From Rhynchopus sp. YZ270_cl-10 (taxonomy: Eukaryota > Euglenozoa > Diplonemea > Diplonemida > Diplonemidae), in the NCBI GenBank assembly GCA_964035575.1, contig OZ037856.1:558001-622000 (forward strand): DNA of 64,000 nucleotides, read 5' to 3'. A model generated the notes under the pieces. It did not search any database, was not told the DNA's origin, and saw only the letters and a list, made by a program, of their open reading frames with translations. This document shows, piece after piece, positions 21,901-33,302 of this stretch. Positions within the stretch are counted from its first letter, which is position 1, and every line of letters starts with the position of its first letter. The translations under genes were made by a program, and so were the position numbers.

Positions 21901-24900
21901 TAGCCCCGGGCTAGGCCTTCGTCGGTGGAGTTGAGAGCTGCTGCATCAATGGCGATGACGCAGCCGTATGCACGGGCACCGCCTGCAGACTTTGTGGCGA
22001 AGACTTTGTTGTATGTGAAGTTCGTTGTGATGGCTTTGATGAGGCCGGGTATGTAGAGCTCGACACCCGACGCAGCTGCTTCATACCGCGTGAACGTGTT
22101 GCACGGCAGCAGTGCGCACAGCCCGTCCGAGGCAGACTCTGTTGCGGCAGAGTCAGGCTTCAACGCCGCACGGATCTCATCAGGCAGGGCAGCCGCACCA
22201 ACAATGGTCTGCTTCTTGTTCCGAAACTTTTGACACGACGCTTCAGAATCCGCAAATGAGACAGAACTAAGACATTCAGACGCCCGTATGTCCTCCGAAA
22301 GGGGTTCCGAAGTGACCGCTGTCTCATTGTTGTTGAACGGCAGTGACCCCTTCGCGAAGAAGGCTGCTGCGTTGGGGTCCAGCGGGTTGTCGCACTTCAG
22401 CGGGAGCAGCAGGGACTGCACTTCGTTCCGCTTCGTGATTTTGTATTTGATGCGGTTCATCCCGTCGCGTGCGTCTGCGAGGAAGGTTTTGAGGTGTGCA
22501 CAGAGGTGTGGCTCATCCCAGCACACCATCTGTGCCACTTCAGCCTCTACCTCGAGACCGGTGTCGGTGCGCTTCGACCCTGTGACCTTGAGAAGCGTGA
22601 AGGGTGGCAGCAGAATCTCCTCCTCGTCGGTGTACTGAGAGATGCGCTCCATCTCCAACCCACGCTCGACACCCCTGATGAGGAAGCGGCAGTTCTTGGC
22701 AGGGTCCTTCCCGAGGAAGTCGTCGCACCGCCGCTTCGATGTCGAGCTGGGGGAGGGCCACCCGATGTACTCACCAACCTTGATTGCCGCAAAGCGGTCA
22801 ACGATCTCTGATGGCAGACACATGGCGCGGTAGCACTGCGGTGGGTGTATGCTCTCGCACAGCGTCATCTGCAGGCAGACGGTCTTGACCCAACGCTTCA
22901 GGGTCAGCATCGCGTTGTCCTTCTGCTCCGCAGAGCCATCGACAGCGCAGCGCAGGTTTGTGTTGACAACGTTGTAGAGCCCAGAGTTGCGCTTGCCTCT
23001 GTACTTCGCGCAGTACGCACGCCACGCAGCTTTCATGTCTTCGTTCGTCGTCGACCAGTACGGGACGCCTTCAAACCCCAAGAGCCTATCAATGTCTGGC
23101 CCTTCCATTGTGTACAGAAGCATCACAAAGAGGTGGATCTCCGTCATTTGAGGGTACAATTTCCCAAAGCGTTCATGCTGCGTTTTGCAGATGGTGTACA
23201 CACACTCGGCAATGTTTTTGCTTGGTGCACAGACTAGGTTTGCGAGGAGCTCCTCCACGACACCACCTTGCTTCTCACCGGACATGCGGCATAGGTCTTC
23301 TGCCAGGGCTTTGAGGGCGTCTTTATCGCAGGAGCCAAGATCCTCTTGTTCGGTACGTTCCCTGAGGGTGTTGCTCTTCATGCTTTGGAGGCAGGCATCC
23401 TGCATGTCGACGATGTTCGGCTTGACAAGCACTTCGTCGAAGTCATCGAGGTTGATATCATCATCGGAGGGGGTGCTTGCCACGTCCACCACCTCCTCCT
23501 GCAGGTCTGCAGGAGGTGGTGGCAACGCGGTCTCCATCTGCGGCTGCCCCTCAGGTGAATCCAACATCATCGACTCCATAGGCTCCTCCTCTGGCTCCTC
23601 CTCCGCCACGTCCACGCTCTTCTCACGGTCCCGCATAAGCTCAGTGCGCGACGCCTTGCGCTTCTTGACCTTGTCCATCAACACATGAGTCTCCGCAAGC
23701 ACCATTCGCAGATCCTTCACAAACCCATCAGCCTCCCTCGGGCAGACCTGAGTATAAGTCGTGAGGAGGTTGTGGCACAGCAGGAACAGCGAAGTGTGCG
23801 TGCTTGAGTGTGCCACAATGTCGTCCCGCCATTTGTCGAGGCAGTGTCGCAGGCAGCGAATGCTCAGAATCGGCTGTCTAGCAGTTGCGTACTCGTGAAA
23901 GCGTGTGCAGAGGTATTGCCAGAAGCGGATGTCGACCGCCTCCGGGTTCAGGGTAAAGAATATCGCGTTTGGCAACGAAGTGTCTGCAGGCTGGTGGCGC
24001 TTCTCGGAGACGTTCTGCGTCTGTCCAAAGGGCTGCAGCACCAGCCGCACCACTCTGTTGAGGAACGCACTCGACAGCTTTGAGGCATGTTTGCGGGAAG
24101 GGTTCGCTGTGAAGAACATCTTGAAGTTCTCGTGAATGCCGGACCCCTTCTTGATCGTCACCTCTTCGTCACCACGTTCAACAAGCTTGAACGACGCGTC
24201 GGCCTCAAGAAGACAGTTCAAACGTTCAATGGCCGCAGGTGGTGCCCAATCGATGTTGTCAAGGAGAACCCAGTCCCCGTCGTTGATTGCGTGGATGAGT
24301 TGCGACTCTGCAAAGTGGAATGACATTGTGACCACCTTCTCGTGGAGCTGGCTGAGACGTGACATTCTCTTTGCAAAGCTTGTCGTTGTGAGTGTCGCAC
24401 AGAGGAGCAGGGTGCTGTCCACGATCTTCTGTGGCTCCGTCGCCTTGTCGTGCAGGATCGCACGGATGTGCCGCTTCAGCTCCTCACGCACACGTGCCAC
24501 CACTGCGCTGTTCTCCTCCAGCTTCGCCTCCTCTGACGAGATGTACATCGCGGCCACCCTTGCAGCCTCATGACCAAACGCCTGCGAGAGCCCCTGACTG
24601 TCAGCACCCAAGCCCTTCCATGGGACCCACATCCCAAGAAGCTCAGACACCTCTGTGTTCGGTGTTACGGGGATCACACGCAGCTTCTGCCCGCAGATGC
24701 GTGCCAACTCTCGAACCAGGGACGTCTTCCCTGAAGCCGAGGCACCTTCTAGCAACACCCCAAGCGAACTCCCTGAGGCACATGCCAGCGCAGCAAGTCT
24801 GTGGCACAGTGAGTACGAAGGCGGCAGTGGCGGTGAGTGCATCGGGTGCGCGCCACGCAGCATGCAGGCCTGCCCGAACTTGATCAACTCCCCATCCCCA

Positions 24901-27900
24901 TATGCCTCGATGTTGGGGTGCTGGTTCACAAACGTGCCCAGCCTCTTCGCAATACTACGAATGTAATTCGACGCCCGTGCCCTGTCTTTAGGAGACGGAA
25001 ACTGCCACTGATAGATGACCTCCAGGACCTGCAAGAAGAACGACTTGATGTTCAGAATGTCATGGTTGTGGTCTGCGTTCAATGTCATCACCGATCTCGC
25101 CTTCCTTCCGAGCCGCGCCGCTAACAGAAGCACAACCTTTTCTAGGGTACGCAGGTTCACGATGCCTGCTGAGCTTTCGCCTCGGTCCTGCCCTAACCTG
25201 CCTTCAGCGATGTCTCTGAAGACCTGTTCATGAATGTACGTCAGTTCTGCGAGGAGCGACTCAAGAAGCGTTGAGGAGAAGATGTTGAGCACGTTTTTGA
25301 ATTTGCTGCGTGCAATCCAGAGCGCCTCGCTGCAGTCGAGGTCTTGAAGGTGGACAATGGCGAAGAGGTCTTTCACGGAGGGGGGCAGGTGGGAGCGACC
25401 ACCGCCTATTGTGGCAGGGTTGACAGCTGCGAAGATGCGCACATGTTTCATAGGGTAACGCTCTGTGGCAGACACAACCAACTCATCCGCACCCTCCTCG
25501 AGCATAGGCGACAACGCCTGCTGCACCTCAGGGGGTGCGAGGTTCAGCTCATCCAACAACACCCACACCTCACACTCCTCCGACGCAGTCCTCAAAGCCT
25601 CACCCAAAATCCCCTCTTGCCTCTTGAACACCCGCACCCCATTCTCAATAGTCGGAATCGACGCACCAAACAAATGAGACACTGTTGACCCCGCACTAAA
25701 CTGCACCCTCACAAACTTCGCGCCAAGCAACGCAGCAGCAGACTCAACCAGAAAGCTCTTTCCAATACCAGGCGCACCTTCCAACAGCAAAGGCATGCGG
25801 AGGGCTCGGGTCGCAAAGATGCTGGAAAGGTTTTTGCGGAGTGCAGGGATAGGGACAATGGGAGATTCGTCGATGCGCGTTTGCATGCCGTCCACACGGC
25901 ACTTTGCTACTCCGAGGGTGACGCCGTCGTCGACAAGACGGATGGTCTTCTCTTTGTCATCCACTTTGATAAAGTCGGCCATCGTCTTTGAATCATCCAC
26001 CGCACCCTTAGGCGGAAGCATTGCCAGACTCTCGGTCACAAGATCGCTCGTCCACTTGTCCTTCAATAGTTCCTCTCGGTCCACCTGTTTATGCATAAGC
26101 AAGTGCATTCCCAACACCAATGCCGCAGGTCGACTGATCCTCGCAGTTGCACTGTATTTTCCAATGAACGACGCAAGACGCAGCTTCCCCTTCATCGAGT
26201 AGGAGGAGAGCTGCGAGACGACAGACCGTGCTAGCATCCGCGTCTCATCGTTCTTTCCGTTTTTTTGGCATATCGATGACTCCAATATGTCTGTAAAAGG
26301 GTGATAGTGAGTGGTTTGTGCAACATGAACAAGAACGTTTGGTTGGATGAACCTTATTCTCTGTCAGTCATCTACAAAAATAAAACCCACCAGGACACGC
26401 TCTGTGGGCAGAGATGCTTGTCTCGTGTGTGAACCACTCAACACAGCACTCAGCAGCGCCATCACGGAAAATGTATTTATATTTATTGGTGCCAGAAACA
26501 TACCAAAGAGGTTCTCAGACGAATAGGCTGGACAGCGGTGCACAGTCAGCCCCTCCAGGGAAGGTGGCAGGGCAGCGTCAACAGCGCCGGTCACGGTGAG
26601 GACTAGTGGCGCTCCGGGATATACGGGGATTGTGCAGCCTGGTGAGATAAAAGGGTGTTTGCAAAAGAAACATTGGAAAATGTAAAAAAGCGGAAGTTAG
26701 AAGCACAAACGCCTCTGTAGCCACAGACCATTTCTCCGCAGGCTATCATCGGACCAAGAAAAAAGAGAAAGTGGGTGGGAAGAGCCACAGTTGTATCGCT
26801 TGAGAAAGTGGCGTTGATAGTGTACAAGCAAAAAGATAAGAATAATGTGATACCTGTGGGCGAGACAATAGATAGTGGGAGGCCCTGCCTATGGAGCAGC
26901 TCCTCCAGTGTCACAAAGAGCTGTGAGTCAGGTAAGTTTGCCGCCTTCATCATGACACCCCGTGCAAGCTTGACCGACTCCGTGAGGGAGCTGTCCTTGA
27001 AGGCGAAGATGGTGGTCCCTTTGTCCTTCACATCTGGGAGCGCGTCCTCCATGGACTTGACCATCTTCTCCCAGGCCTCTGTGCTGCGCGACTTCATCAT
27101 CTCCTTCTCCTTCTCCACTGCCTTCGCATAGTCGTCTGGTGAAAAGGGGTGGATGCCGCCGAGCAGGTCACCGACATCCGTGGAGCACGTCAGGTGCAGG
27201 GTGTCCGTCTCCACCGACACGATGTTGCTGTACATCTTGACAGCCAAAGACTTGCAGCTTGTCGGGCCAGAGAGGACCAAAGCTTCGGACGCTGCCGATG
27301 CAAAGGCCACGGACACGACGATGTCCAGGAGCGCAGGAAGTATTGTGGTCGCAGCCTTGTGCCTCGCCTGTGCGCCCTTCACTTTGACAGAGAGGCCACC
27401 TCGGGAGAAGGTGACAAAGCCAGAGTCTTCCTTCAGTGTGGCGGGCTGCTTCAGCTTGTCGAGGAACGTTGTCGCCTCAGCCTCGTCCGCAAAGAGACCG
27501 CATTCGAGCAGCTCGTCCTTGAGCGACGCGACGCGCACGAGGTGGTCCTCTTCGCTCTTCCCTGCAGGCACGATTATCGAGGCAAAGCAGAGTGCCCACA
27601 ACAGCTCAGGGCTCTCCTGCGTCTTGTCCTTGGTGGCAGTCTTTGTGATGTGCAGCTTCTGCATGCGCGTTGCAATGCGCTTGAACTGCCGCACGTCCAT
27701 GTGTATGCTCAAATGGCTCGTCAGCACCTGTGCCGCATGCGTGATCTTCTTGCTCGGAATATGCAGCATCGCAGCGTAGTCCTCGCCACACGGACGTGGC
27801 AGGCACATCGACACAAACTTCGTCGCAAACTTGTCTTTCAACGCTTTCAACTCCTTCGACTTGCACGTCCCAGCAACGCTGAAGCCTGGTGCACAGCGAA

Positions 27901-30900
27901 CAGGAAGGTCCTCTCCAGGACGCGACAGCACGCCTGTGTCAAGGAGCGGACCGAGCTGCGCCTGCATGGAGCTCGAGAGGTGTGCAATCCCGTCAATAAG
28001 GAAGCAGGTGCCTCCTTCGAGTGCACGGCGGAGCGGCCCCGCGACACGTGTGATGGTGACCTTGTCGCTTGTGCACGTGGGTAGCAGGCTGCCATACCAC
28101 TCTGTGACTGTCGACTGTGATGTTGCCTTGACCTGCTCCACGACTTTGAAGAGCGAGTCCTTCAGGTCCCAGTGGTAGTCGTCCACAATGAGCACAGGGA
28201 CAGACATCCCCACACAGGCGGATACACGCTGTGTCAGCTGCGCAAGCGACGGCGACACCTCGTTCGTGAAGAGCATTGCCACTGCCGCCGCACGCAACGA
28301 AGGAGCACCCAGCGAGCTGCGCTTTCCACGCATACCTCCCCCCTCAGAAGCCTTCCTCCCGCCTTGGCGCCACGTTCCCACCTCCAGAAGCATGAACGCC
28401 TTGCGCAGGTGGTTTGCTGTCACCGCACGCTTCTCTGCAAGCTTCCTTGCACACTGAATAGCACGCACCACACTGTACAACCCGTATGTTCCCCTGGAGA
28501 GCGAACTGACGCACATTTCTGTGCATTCATTGACCTGCGTATCTGGTGCATCCTGCGTTGCAAACTTCATATGCACCCGCGCCTTTGCGTTGAGACCCAC
28601 AAACGGCTTCAGGGGCTTTGCTGCGTCCTCTTCGCTGCGTGCGAGCTTTAAGGTGCCTACGTTTGCACCGTTTTTGAAGAACACAATTTCCTTTTCTGCA
28701 GGGGACACGGCAACCTTGATGACGTCACCTGCCTTGAACTTCTCTGCCTTCACGTTCAGTGGCTTTGAGGGCGACCTGGCGGGGGGGGCCTTAGAGCCTT
28801 TCCTCGGCTTTTCTTTTGGTTCTTTGGTTTGCTCAGTGTGCAGGACACCTATGCTGGAGTAGCCCCACACCTTCCTGGAGTGGGTGAGGTCTGTGCCGAG
28901 GTCGAGCTGCTTTGTGTCTACAGCCACACCCACCACAATGCCCTCACCACCCGGACAGTGCTCCACCTCGACCTCCCACTCATGCTTCTCTGTCAGCTCG
29001 AGAGAGGCAAGCGCACCGGTGTACCCCTCCTCAGCAGTGCTCTGCACAATGTTCCCCTCGACAAGCAGCTGCGGCCCTCGCCTCTCAAAGTTCGCATCCG
29101 GGCGAGCAAACAGCATGTTCTGTGCAAAGAGTGTCATGTCGCTGTGGTGCGTGTCTGCGTCGCTTTTGCCGCACACAATGACAGTAAATCTGTTGGCGAA
29201 GGCGGGCGACAGCGACGTCAGCTGGGAGTGCTCCGCGGTGGCAAGAATACGGAAGCTCTTGTTGAGCTTGACCTCCTTCGGCTTGTCCCCGCCACGCTCT
29301 GCGATGAAGAGCTCTGGATCCTCCTCAAGCACGCTGTTGAGACGTTCCAGCACTGTTGCAGACGCTGCAGCAAGATCGTCTAGGACGAGCCACTTACCTT
29401 GCGTCATAGCCTCGGTGACGGGACCGTCCACCCACTTTGTCACATCCTTGCCTTCAAAGGCGGGCACATTCTGTCCAACCAACATTCCTGTTATAGTCTC
29501 ACTCGTCACATGGCTGAGATAGTAACGATCTGTTCTGTACGCCGCATAGCCCAACGCCATGTGTGACACCCCAGTCCCACTCTTGCCGACAAGAAGAACT
29601 GGACGTCCTAGGTTCATGACAAAGTCGAGGAGACGCCAGGTGTGGAGAACACGCTCTGTGACGATGAGGGGGTTGCGTGGTGCAGCGACGTTGTCGTCGT
29701 CGGCACACCAGACGACAGAGCCGACAGCGGGGAGCGGCTTGGCGAAGGGGTCGGGCGGGGTGTTGGGGCCTGAGGTCTGCCCGCTCAGGTATCTTGCGAC
29801 AGAGTCGGCTGGTTTGGCTGGACACTCCACCCCTTCCTCTGCACAGATCTCGCACACAATCTTCCACACCTCCTCCCTCGGCCCTGCCGCTAGGAACCGC
29901 GATCCATACATACACCACAGACTCGCAGGAATCCTCCGCTTCACAGGCTCAACCAACTCCGCCACATCCACCTCCCCAGACGGAGCAAAGGTCACCAGCT
30001 TCACAGCATTGATGATGTCTCTGCAGGTAAACACCGTCAAGGAGGTCTCCACCCCGCTGACCCCTTTATTCTGCGTGACGTACTTCGACGCTGCGCTGTG
30101 CACCCTCCCCAATACCTTTGCGACAGTCTGCCACATCTCATCCGTCCCCTTCATGATGTCTACCAACCTGGCCTTCGCGATGTCAATAAATTCATCCGGC
30201 AAAAAGCTGGCCAACGTCATTGGAAAGAAGCGGGAGAGGAACGCTGCGGACAGGCGGTGCCGCTTTCCAACGAAAAGCCCTGTACACGGGTTTTGTGTGA
30301 TGATAAGACGGAACATCGGGTGGCGACGGATTTCTTGGGCAGCTCTGGCAGGATTCGTTGGATCTGGGATGACGAGGAGACCTGTATCGAGGGCTGTTTC
30401 CAAGGTTGCTAGCACCTCCTCTTGCGCTAGGTTGCACTCATCCAAGACAAGCAACGACCCGCGCGAGAAGGCCTCCGTGAACGGCTGCAGCGACAGCTCT
30501 AGCTTGTTGTCCGTTATCTGCATGCGCCCAACCAGGTCCTGCACGGTTGTCCCTGAAGACAGGTTGAAGCGGATGACCTCCATGTCCATACGCTCTGCAG
30601 CAGCAGACACACTAACAGTCTTCCCTGTCCCAGTGTCGCCTTCAATGAGAAGCGGGATAGGCGACTGCAACGCCTTGCACAGTGCACTGATATTCGCCTC
30701 CGTCGACGGCACAAAGACAAGCTGTCTCTTATTCGGTGCAGCCTTGCTATGCGTGGACCGAGTATGATGGGCGGCCATCCGGTTGTTCCCTTCCTCATCC
30801 GCTAATACCCCAGAGTCAGCAGTTTTGGGTGTCACGCTGAACGCGGCCAACGCACCTTCTGCGTCTTTCTCCTCAATAAGCAGCCTGCAATTCACTACAT

Positions 30901-31627
30901 CATCAGGAAACACTGGAGATGGATGGAAATGTGCTTGTTTTCCTACAATGCCGTATGGTTGATAGCTGGAAATGCCTTCTTTACAGAGATGCCCGGAGGG
31001 TGGGAAGCCGAGCGCGACCTTGAAGAGAGAGGTGTACGGCTCTGGGGTGGTTTCGGATTTGGCAAGAAAGTCGGCAGCTTTGTTGCTGAAGGCACGGCAG
31101 ACTTCGGGGGGCATGTCGGCAAGGAGGGGTGGTATTTGGCTGACGACGGAGGGACGTTCGGATGCCCATTTCACTATCTCGGTAGCGAGGCTGATGCCGT
31201 TGGGTCGTTGCAGCGCTCCCAGGAGATAGTCGGCAATGGAATGCTTGATGATTCCATTGGGAACGTGAAAACCCGCATCCACAGCTTCTTCGATTTGGTG
31301 AAAGAAGGGCGGGAGTTTCCGCTTCCCTGCGACCTCCGGTAGGTTGTGCGCAGGGAATCTATCCACGTCGGCAAGACGGATCTGTGCGCTTTGAGTCTCA
31401 GAAAGCAAAATGCCATCAGAAGACTCCGCAGGCGCACGCTCAGTGAGGCGCCGTACGTCCCCCGCCTTGATGAGACCCATTCTCCCGTTGTAGATCACCT
31501 TTGCGTATTGCTCCATCTTCAGCACTGTGACAGGTGCCAAATCGTCAGTATCTTCACTCTCAGTGTCAGCCCAAAACATAATGAACGACCCTTCATTGGT
31601 TGCCGCACGGAACTTCTTTTTCGACAT
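18981..31627 (-). CDS. Giant midasin-like hexa-AAA protein with four SPRY domains, 4,072 residues
   Basis: Exons 31627-26854, 26638-26504 and 26290-18981 join in frame (12,219 nt including stop). Donors are GTATCA and GTATGT. The family model is midasin, the dynein-like AAA machine that strips assembly factors from pre-60S ribosomes. Six AAA modules: AAA1 (about residue 315-470; GDTGTGKT, VLDECNLAQEEV), AAA2 (about 665-850; P-loop degenerate, GKSGTGVS), AAA3 (about 1140-1280; P-loop lost, FLIDGIAHL), AAA4 (from about 1450; GPTSCKS), AAA5 (about 1790-1960; GAPGIGKS, LLDELNLAPPEVQ, AAVNPATIGGG), AAA6 (about 2140-2400; GASASGKT, VLLDNIDWAPPAAIERLN). SPRY-like folds lie between AAA2 and AAA3 (about 860-1020) and three times near the C-terminus (about 3300-3425, 3725-3865, 3905-4045). 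An acidic stretch sits near 2530. A vWA-like region (about 3080-3225) has VIAIDAAALN where DxSxS is expected. The basic C-terminus ends KAKKGKSSKKMA. Confidence 0.88.
26345..26373 (+). repeat. Loop-conserved hairpin inside intron 2 of the giant AAA gene
   Basis: GGATGAACC, TTATTCTCTGTC, AGTCATCT. The outer GATGA pairs with TCATC. It lies within the 213-nt intron 26503-26291. Confidence 0.5.
26690..26750 (+). repeat. GTGCAAACGCCTC family copy in intron 1 of the giant AAA gene
   Basis: GAAGTTAGAAGCACAAACGC then CTCTGTAGCCACAGACC and TTTCTCCGCAGG. It lies in the intron 26853-26639. Confidence 0.55.
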
Positions 31628-33135
31628 TTTTGTCGTGTGTTTCTGAGGGAGGATTGAATGAAAGTTGTTGCTTTTGCTTTGTGGAGGGAATACGGAAATT
31701 TATGCCCGTCACGACTGATAGCTGCTTTATAGATACACACAACGTTCTGTTCATTAATCTCTCTGCTTGGTCAATGAAATGAGATGGCGGAATCAAAATA
31801 GAAGTGATATAAAACGCTTATGGACGCAGACACCGCATCTCCACGGAAGTAAAATGGGGTGCAAATAGGGTTTGGGAATGGGGGTGAAGGTGAAGGTGGA
31901 GAGAATGATGGCAAAGTGGGGTGTGTGCTTTTTTTGTTTCTTCCAAAAAAAAGGGGGGATGTTTCCTCTGTACCCCTGTTCTCTAAAAAACAATTTTTTT
32001 TTCTTACCCCATGTATCTGGAAAGATGCATGAGGGTAGCCCTCTCCTTCCCGGCCTGGACAAACAAAATAGGGGTATATTAACGCCACCTGATTTTTGCT
32101 TGAAATTTTTCGTTAGGTCCTGTTCTTAATTCTTTCGTGGAAAGCAAAAACAAAAAAAAAAACAAAAAATAAACGTCTGGATAAGACACATCGTACCAGG
32201 CCTCACACTGCCTCTCATCAGTCACGATTGACTTATTTTTCTTGCGCTGTGTGTAATGGACCAAAAGAAAATAAACAGGCTTGCCACATGTTGCAAAGCA
32301 ATAAACTTGGTATCCGTCTTACCCAGGTTTTGTTCGTTTGAGCACAGCAAAATAAATAAAAAGTTGAGCAAACCTCACATTTTACTCCGTCACCTTCTCA
32401 TTAAAAGGGGGGAGCAGGAGAAGCCCTGAGTCACCCTAGGGCTTTTATATACGAACGCCTAGCGAGTAGGCGGGTTGAACGCTTTTTTTTTAAACGCAAT
32501 TTTTTTTTTCTTCTTTTTTTTTGAAAACTTGGTCGCAGGTGCAGATGCGAGGATGTTCTGCACAAATAACCTTAACCAGTCTTCGTTTGATTTCTTAAAA
32601 AAGACACTTTATGTTTTTCGAAAACTATAACAACAAAGTGAGGTACAACCACTATGGGCGTAGGCAATTGGGGGGATGGAAGAACACAGCCAAGGCTGGA
32701 GGGACGAACATCGAGAACGAATACATTATAGTTGGGTTTTAACGCACAGGTGGTGGAAGCTCCACTTTACATTAAGAGCAAATGAAAAGGGGGGCTTGTT
32801 GCAAGAAAATAATTCAAAAAAAATTTGTAAGAGGAACCGAGATCACCAACACCTCTTCTCCACTGCTTGACAAAACAGTGTTCTGAACTGACCCACAAAA
32901 AATAAATATTCCAAAAAAGAAAAACTAGCACGGAGGAAGTTGAGAAACTAACCTTCTCGCACAAAAGAATGCGGGTGCAACATTTTTATAAAGCACGAAC
33001 CCACGTTCTACATGGGGGAGAGAGTTGGGGTGATGGGACAGACCCTACAGACATTCCTTAGGTTAAGAAGGCAACAAAATAATCAAAAAAGAATAGAAAA
33101 TAAAATAAAAAATGTCTCAAACGTTTTCCCCTTTG
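31628..33135. other. Intergenic, no gene seen
   Basis: A GTGCAAACGCCTC-family relative lies at 31802-31850. A small stem (AGCCCT/AGGGCT, 32424-32445) sits next to a second (GCCTA/TAGGC, about 32457-32472) and a run of T at 32480; this might be a short polymerase III unit, but it matches no RNA I know. The rest is AT-rich. Confidence 0.45.
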
Positions 33136-33268
33136 TTATCCATGGGACGACCTGCGTCTGGATATCGCCAAGTTCCCCCGGACTGGCTTTGCCTGAGATG
33201 CAACTTGCGGCCGTGGGGTTGCAGCAGCACCTGGGGGTATGCAGCATTCAAGGGTTAGGATACTTGGT

Positions 33269-33302
<34 letters not shown>

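Noticed and set aside
33111-33238. Plus-strand exon with a RanBP2-like zinc finger half (DWLCLRCNLRPWGC) followed by GTATGC
   Set aside because: No second exon with the remaining cysteine pair was found, and the opposite strand gives a phase-consistent 3' exon for the carboxypeptidase gene. Kept as a minor alternative.
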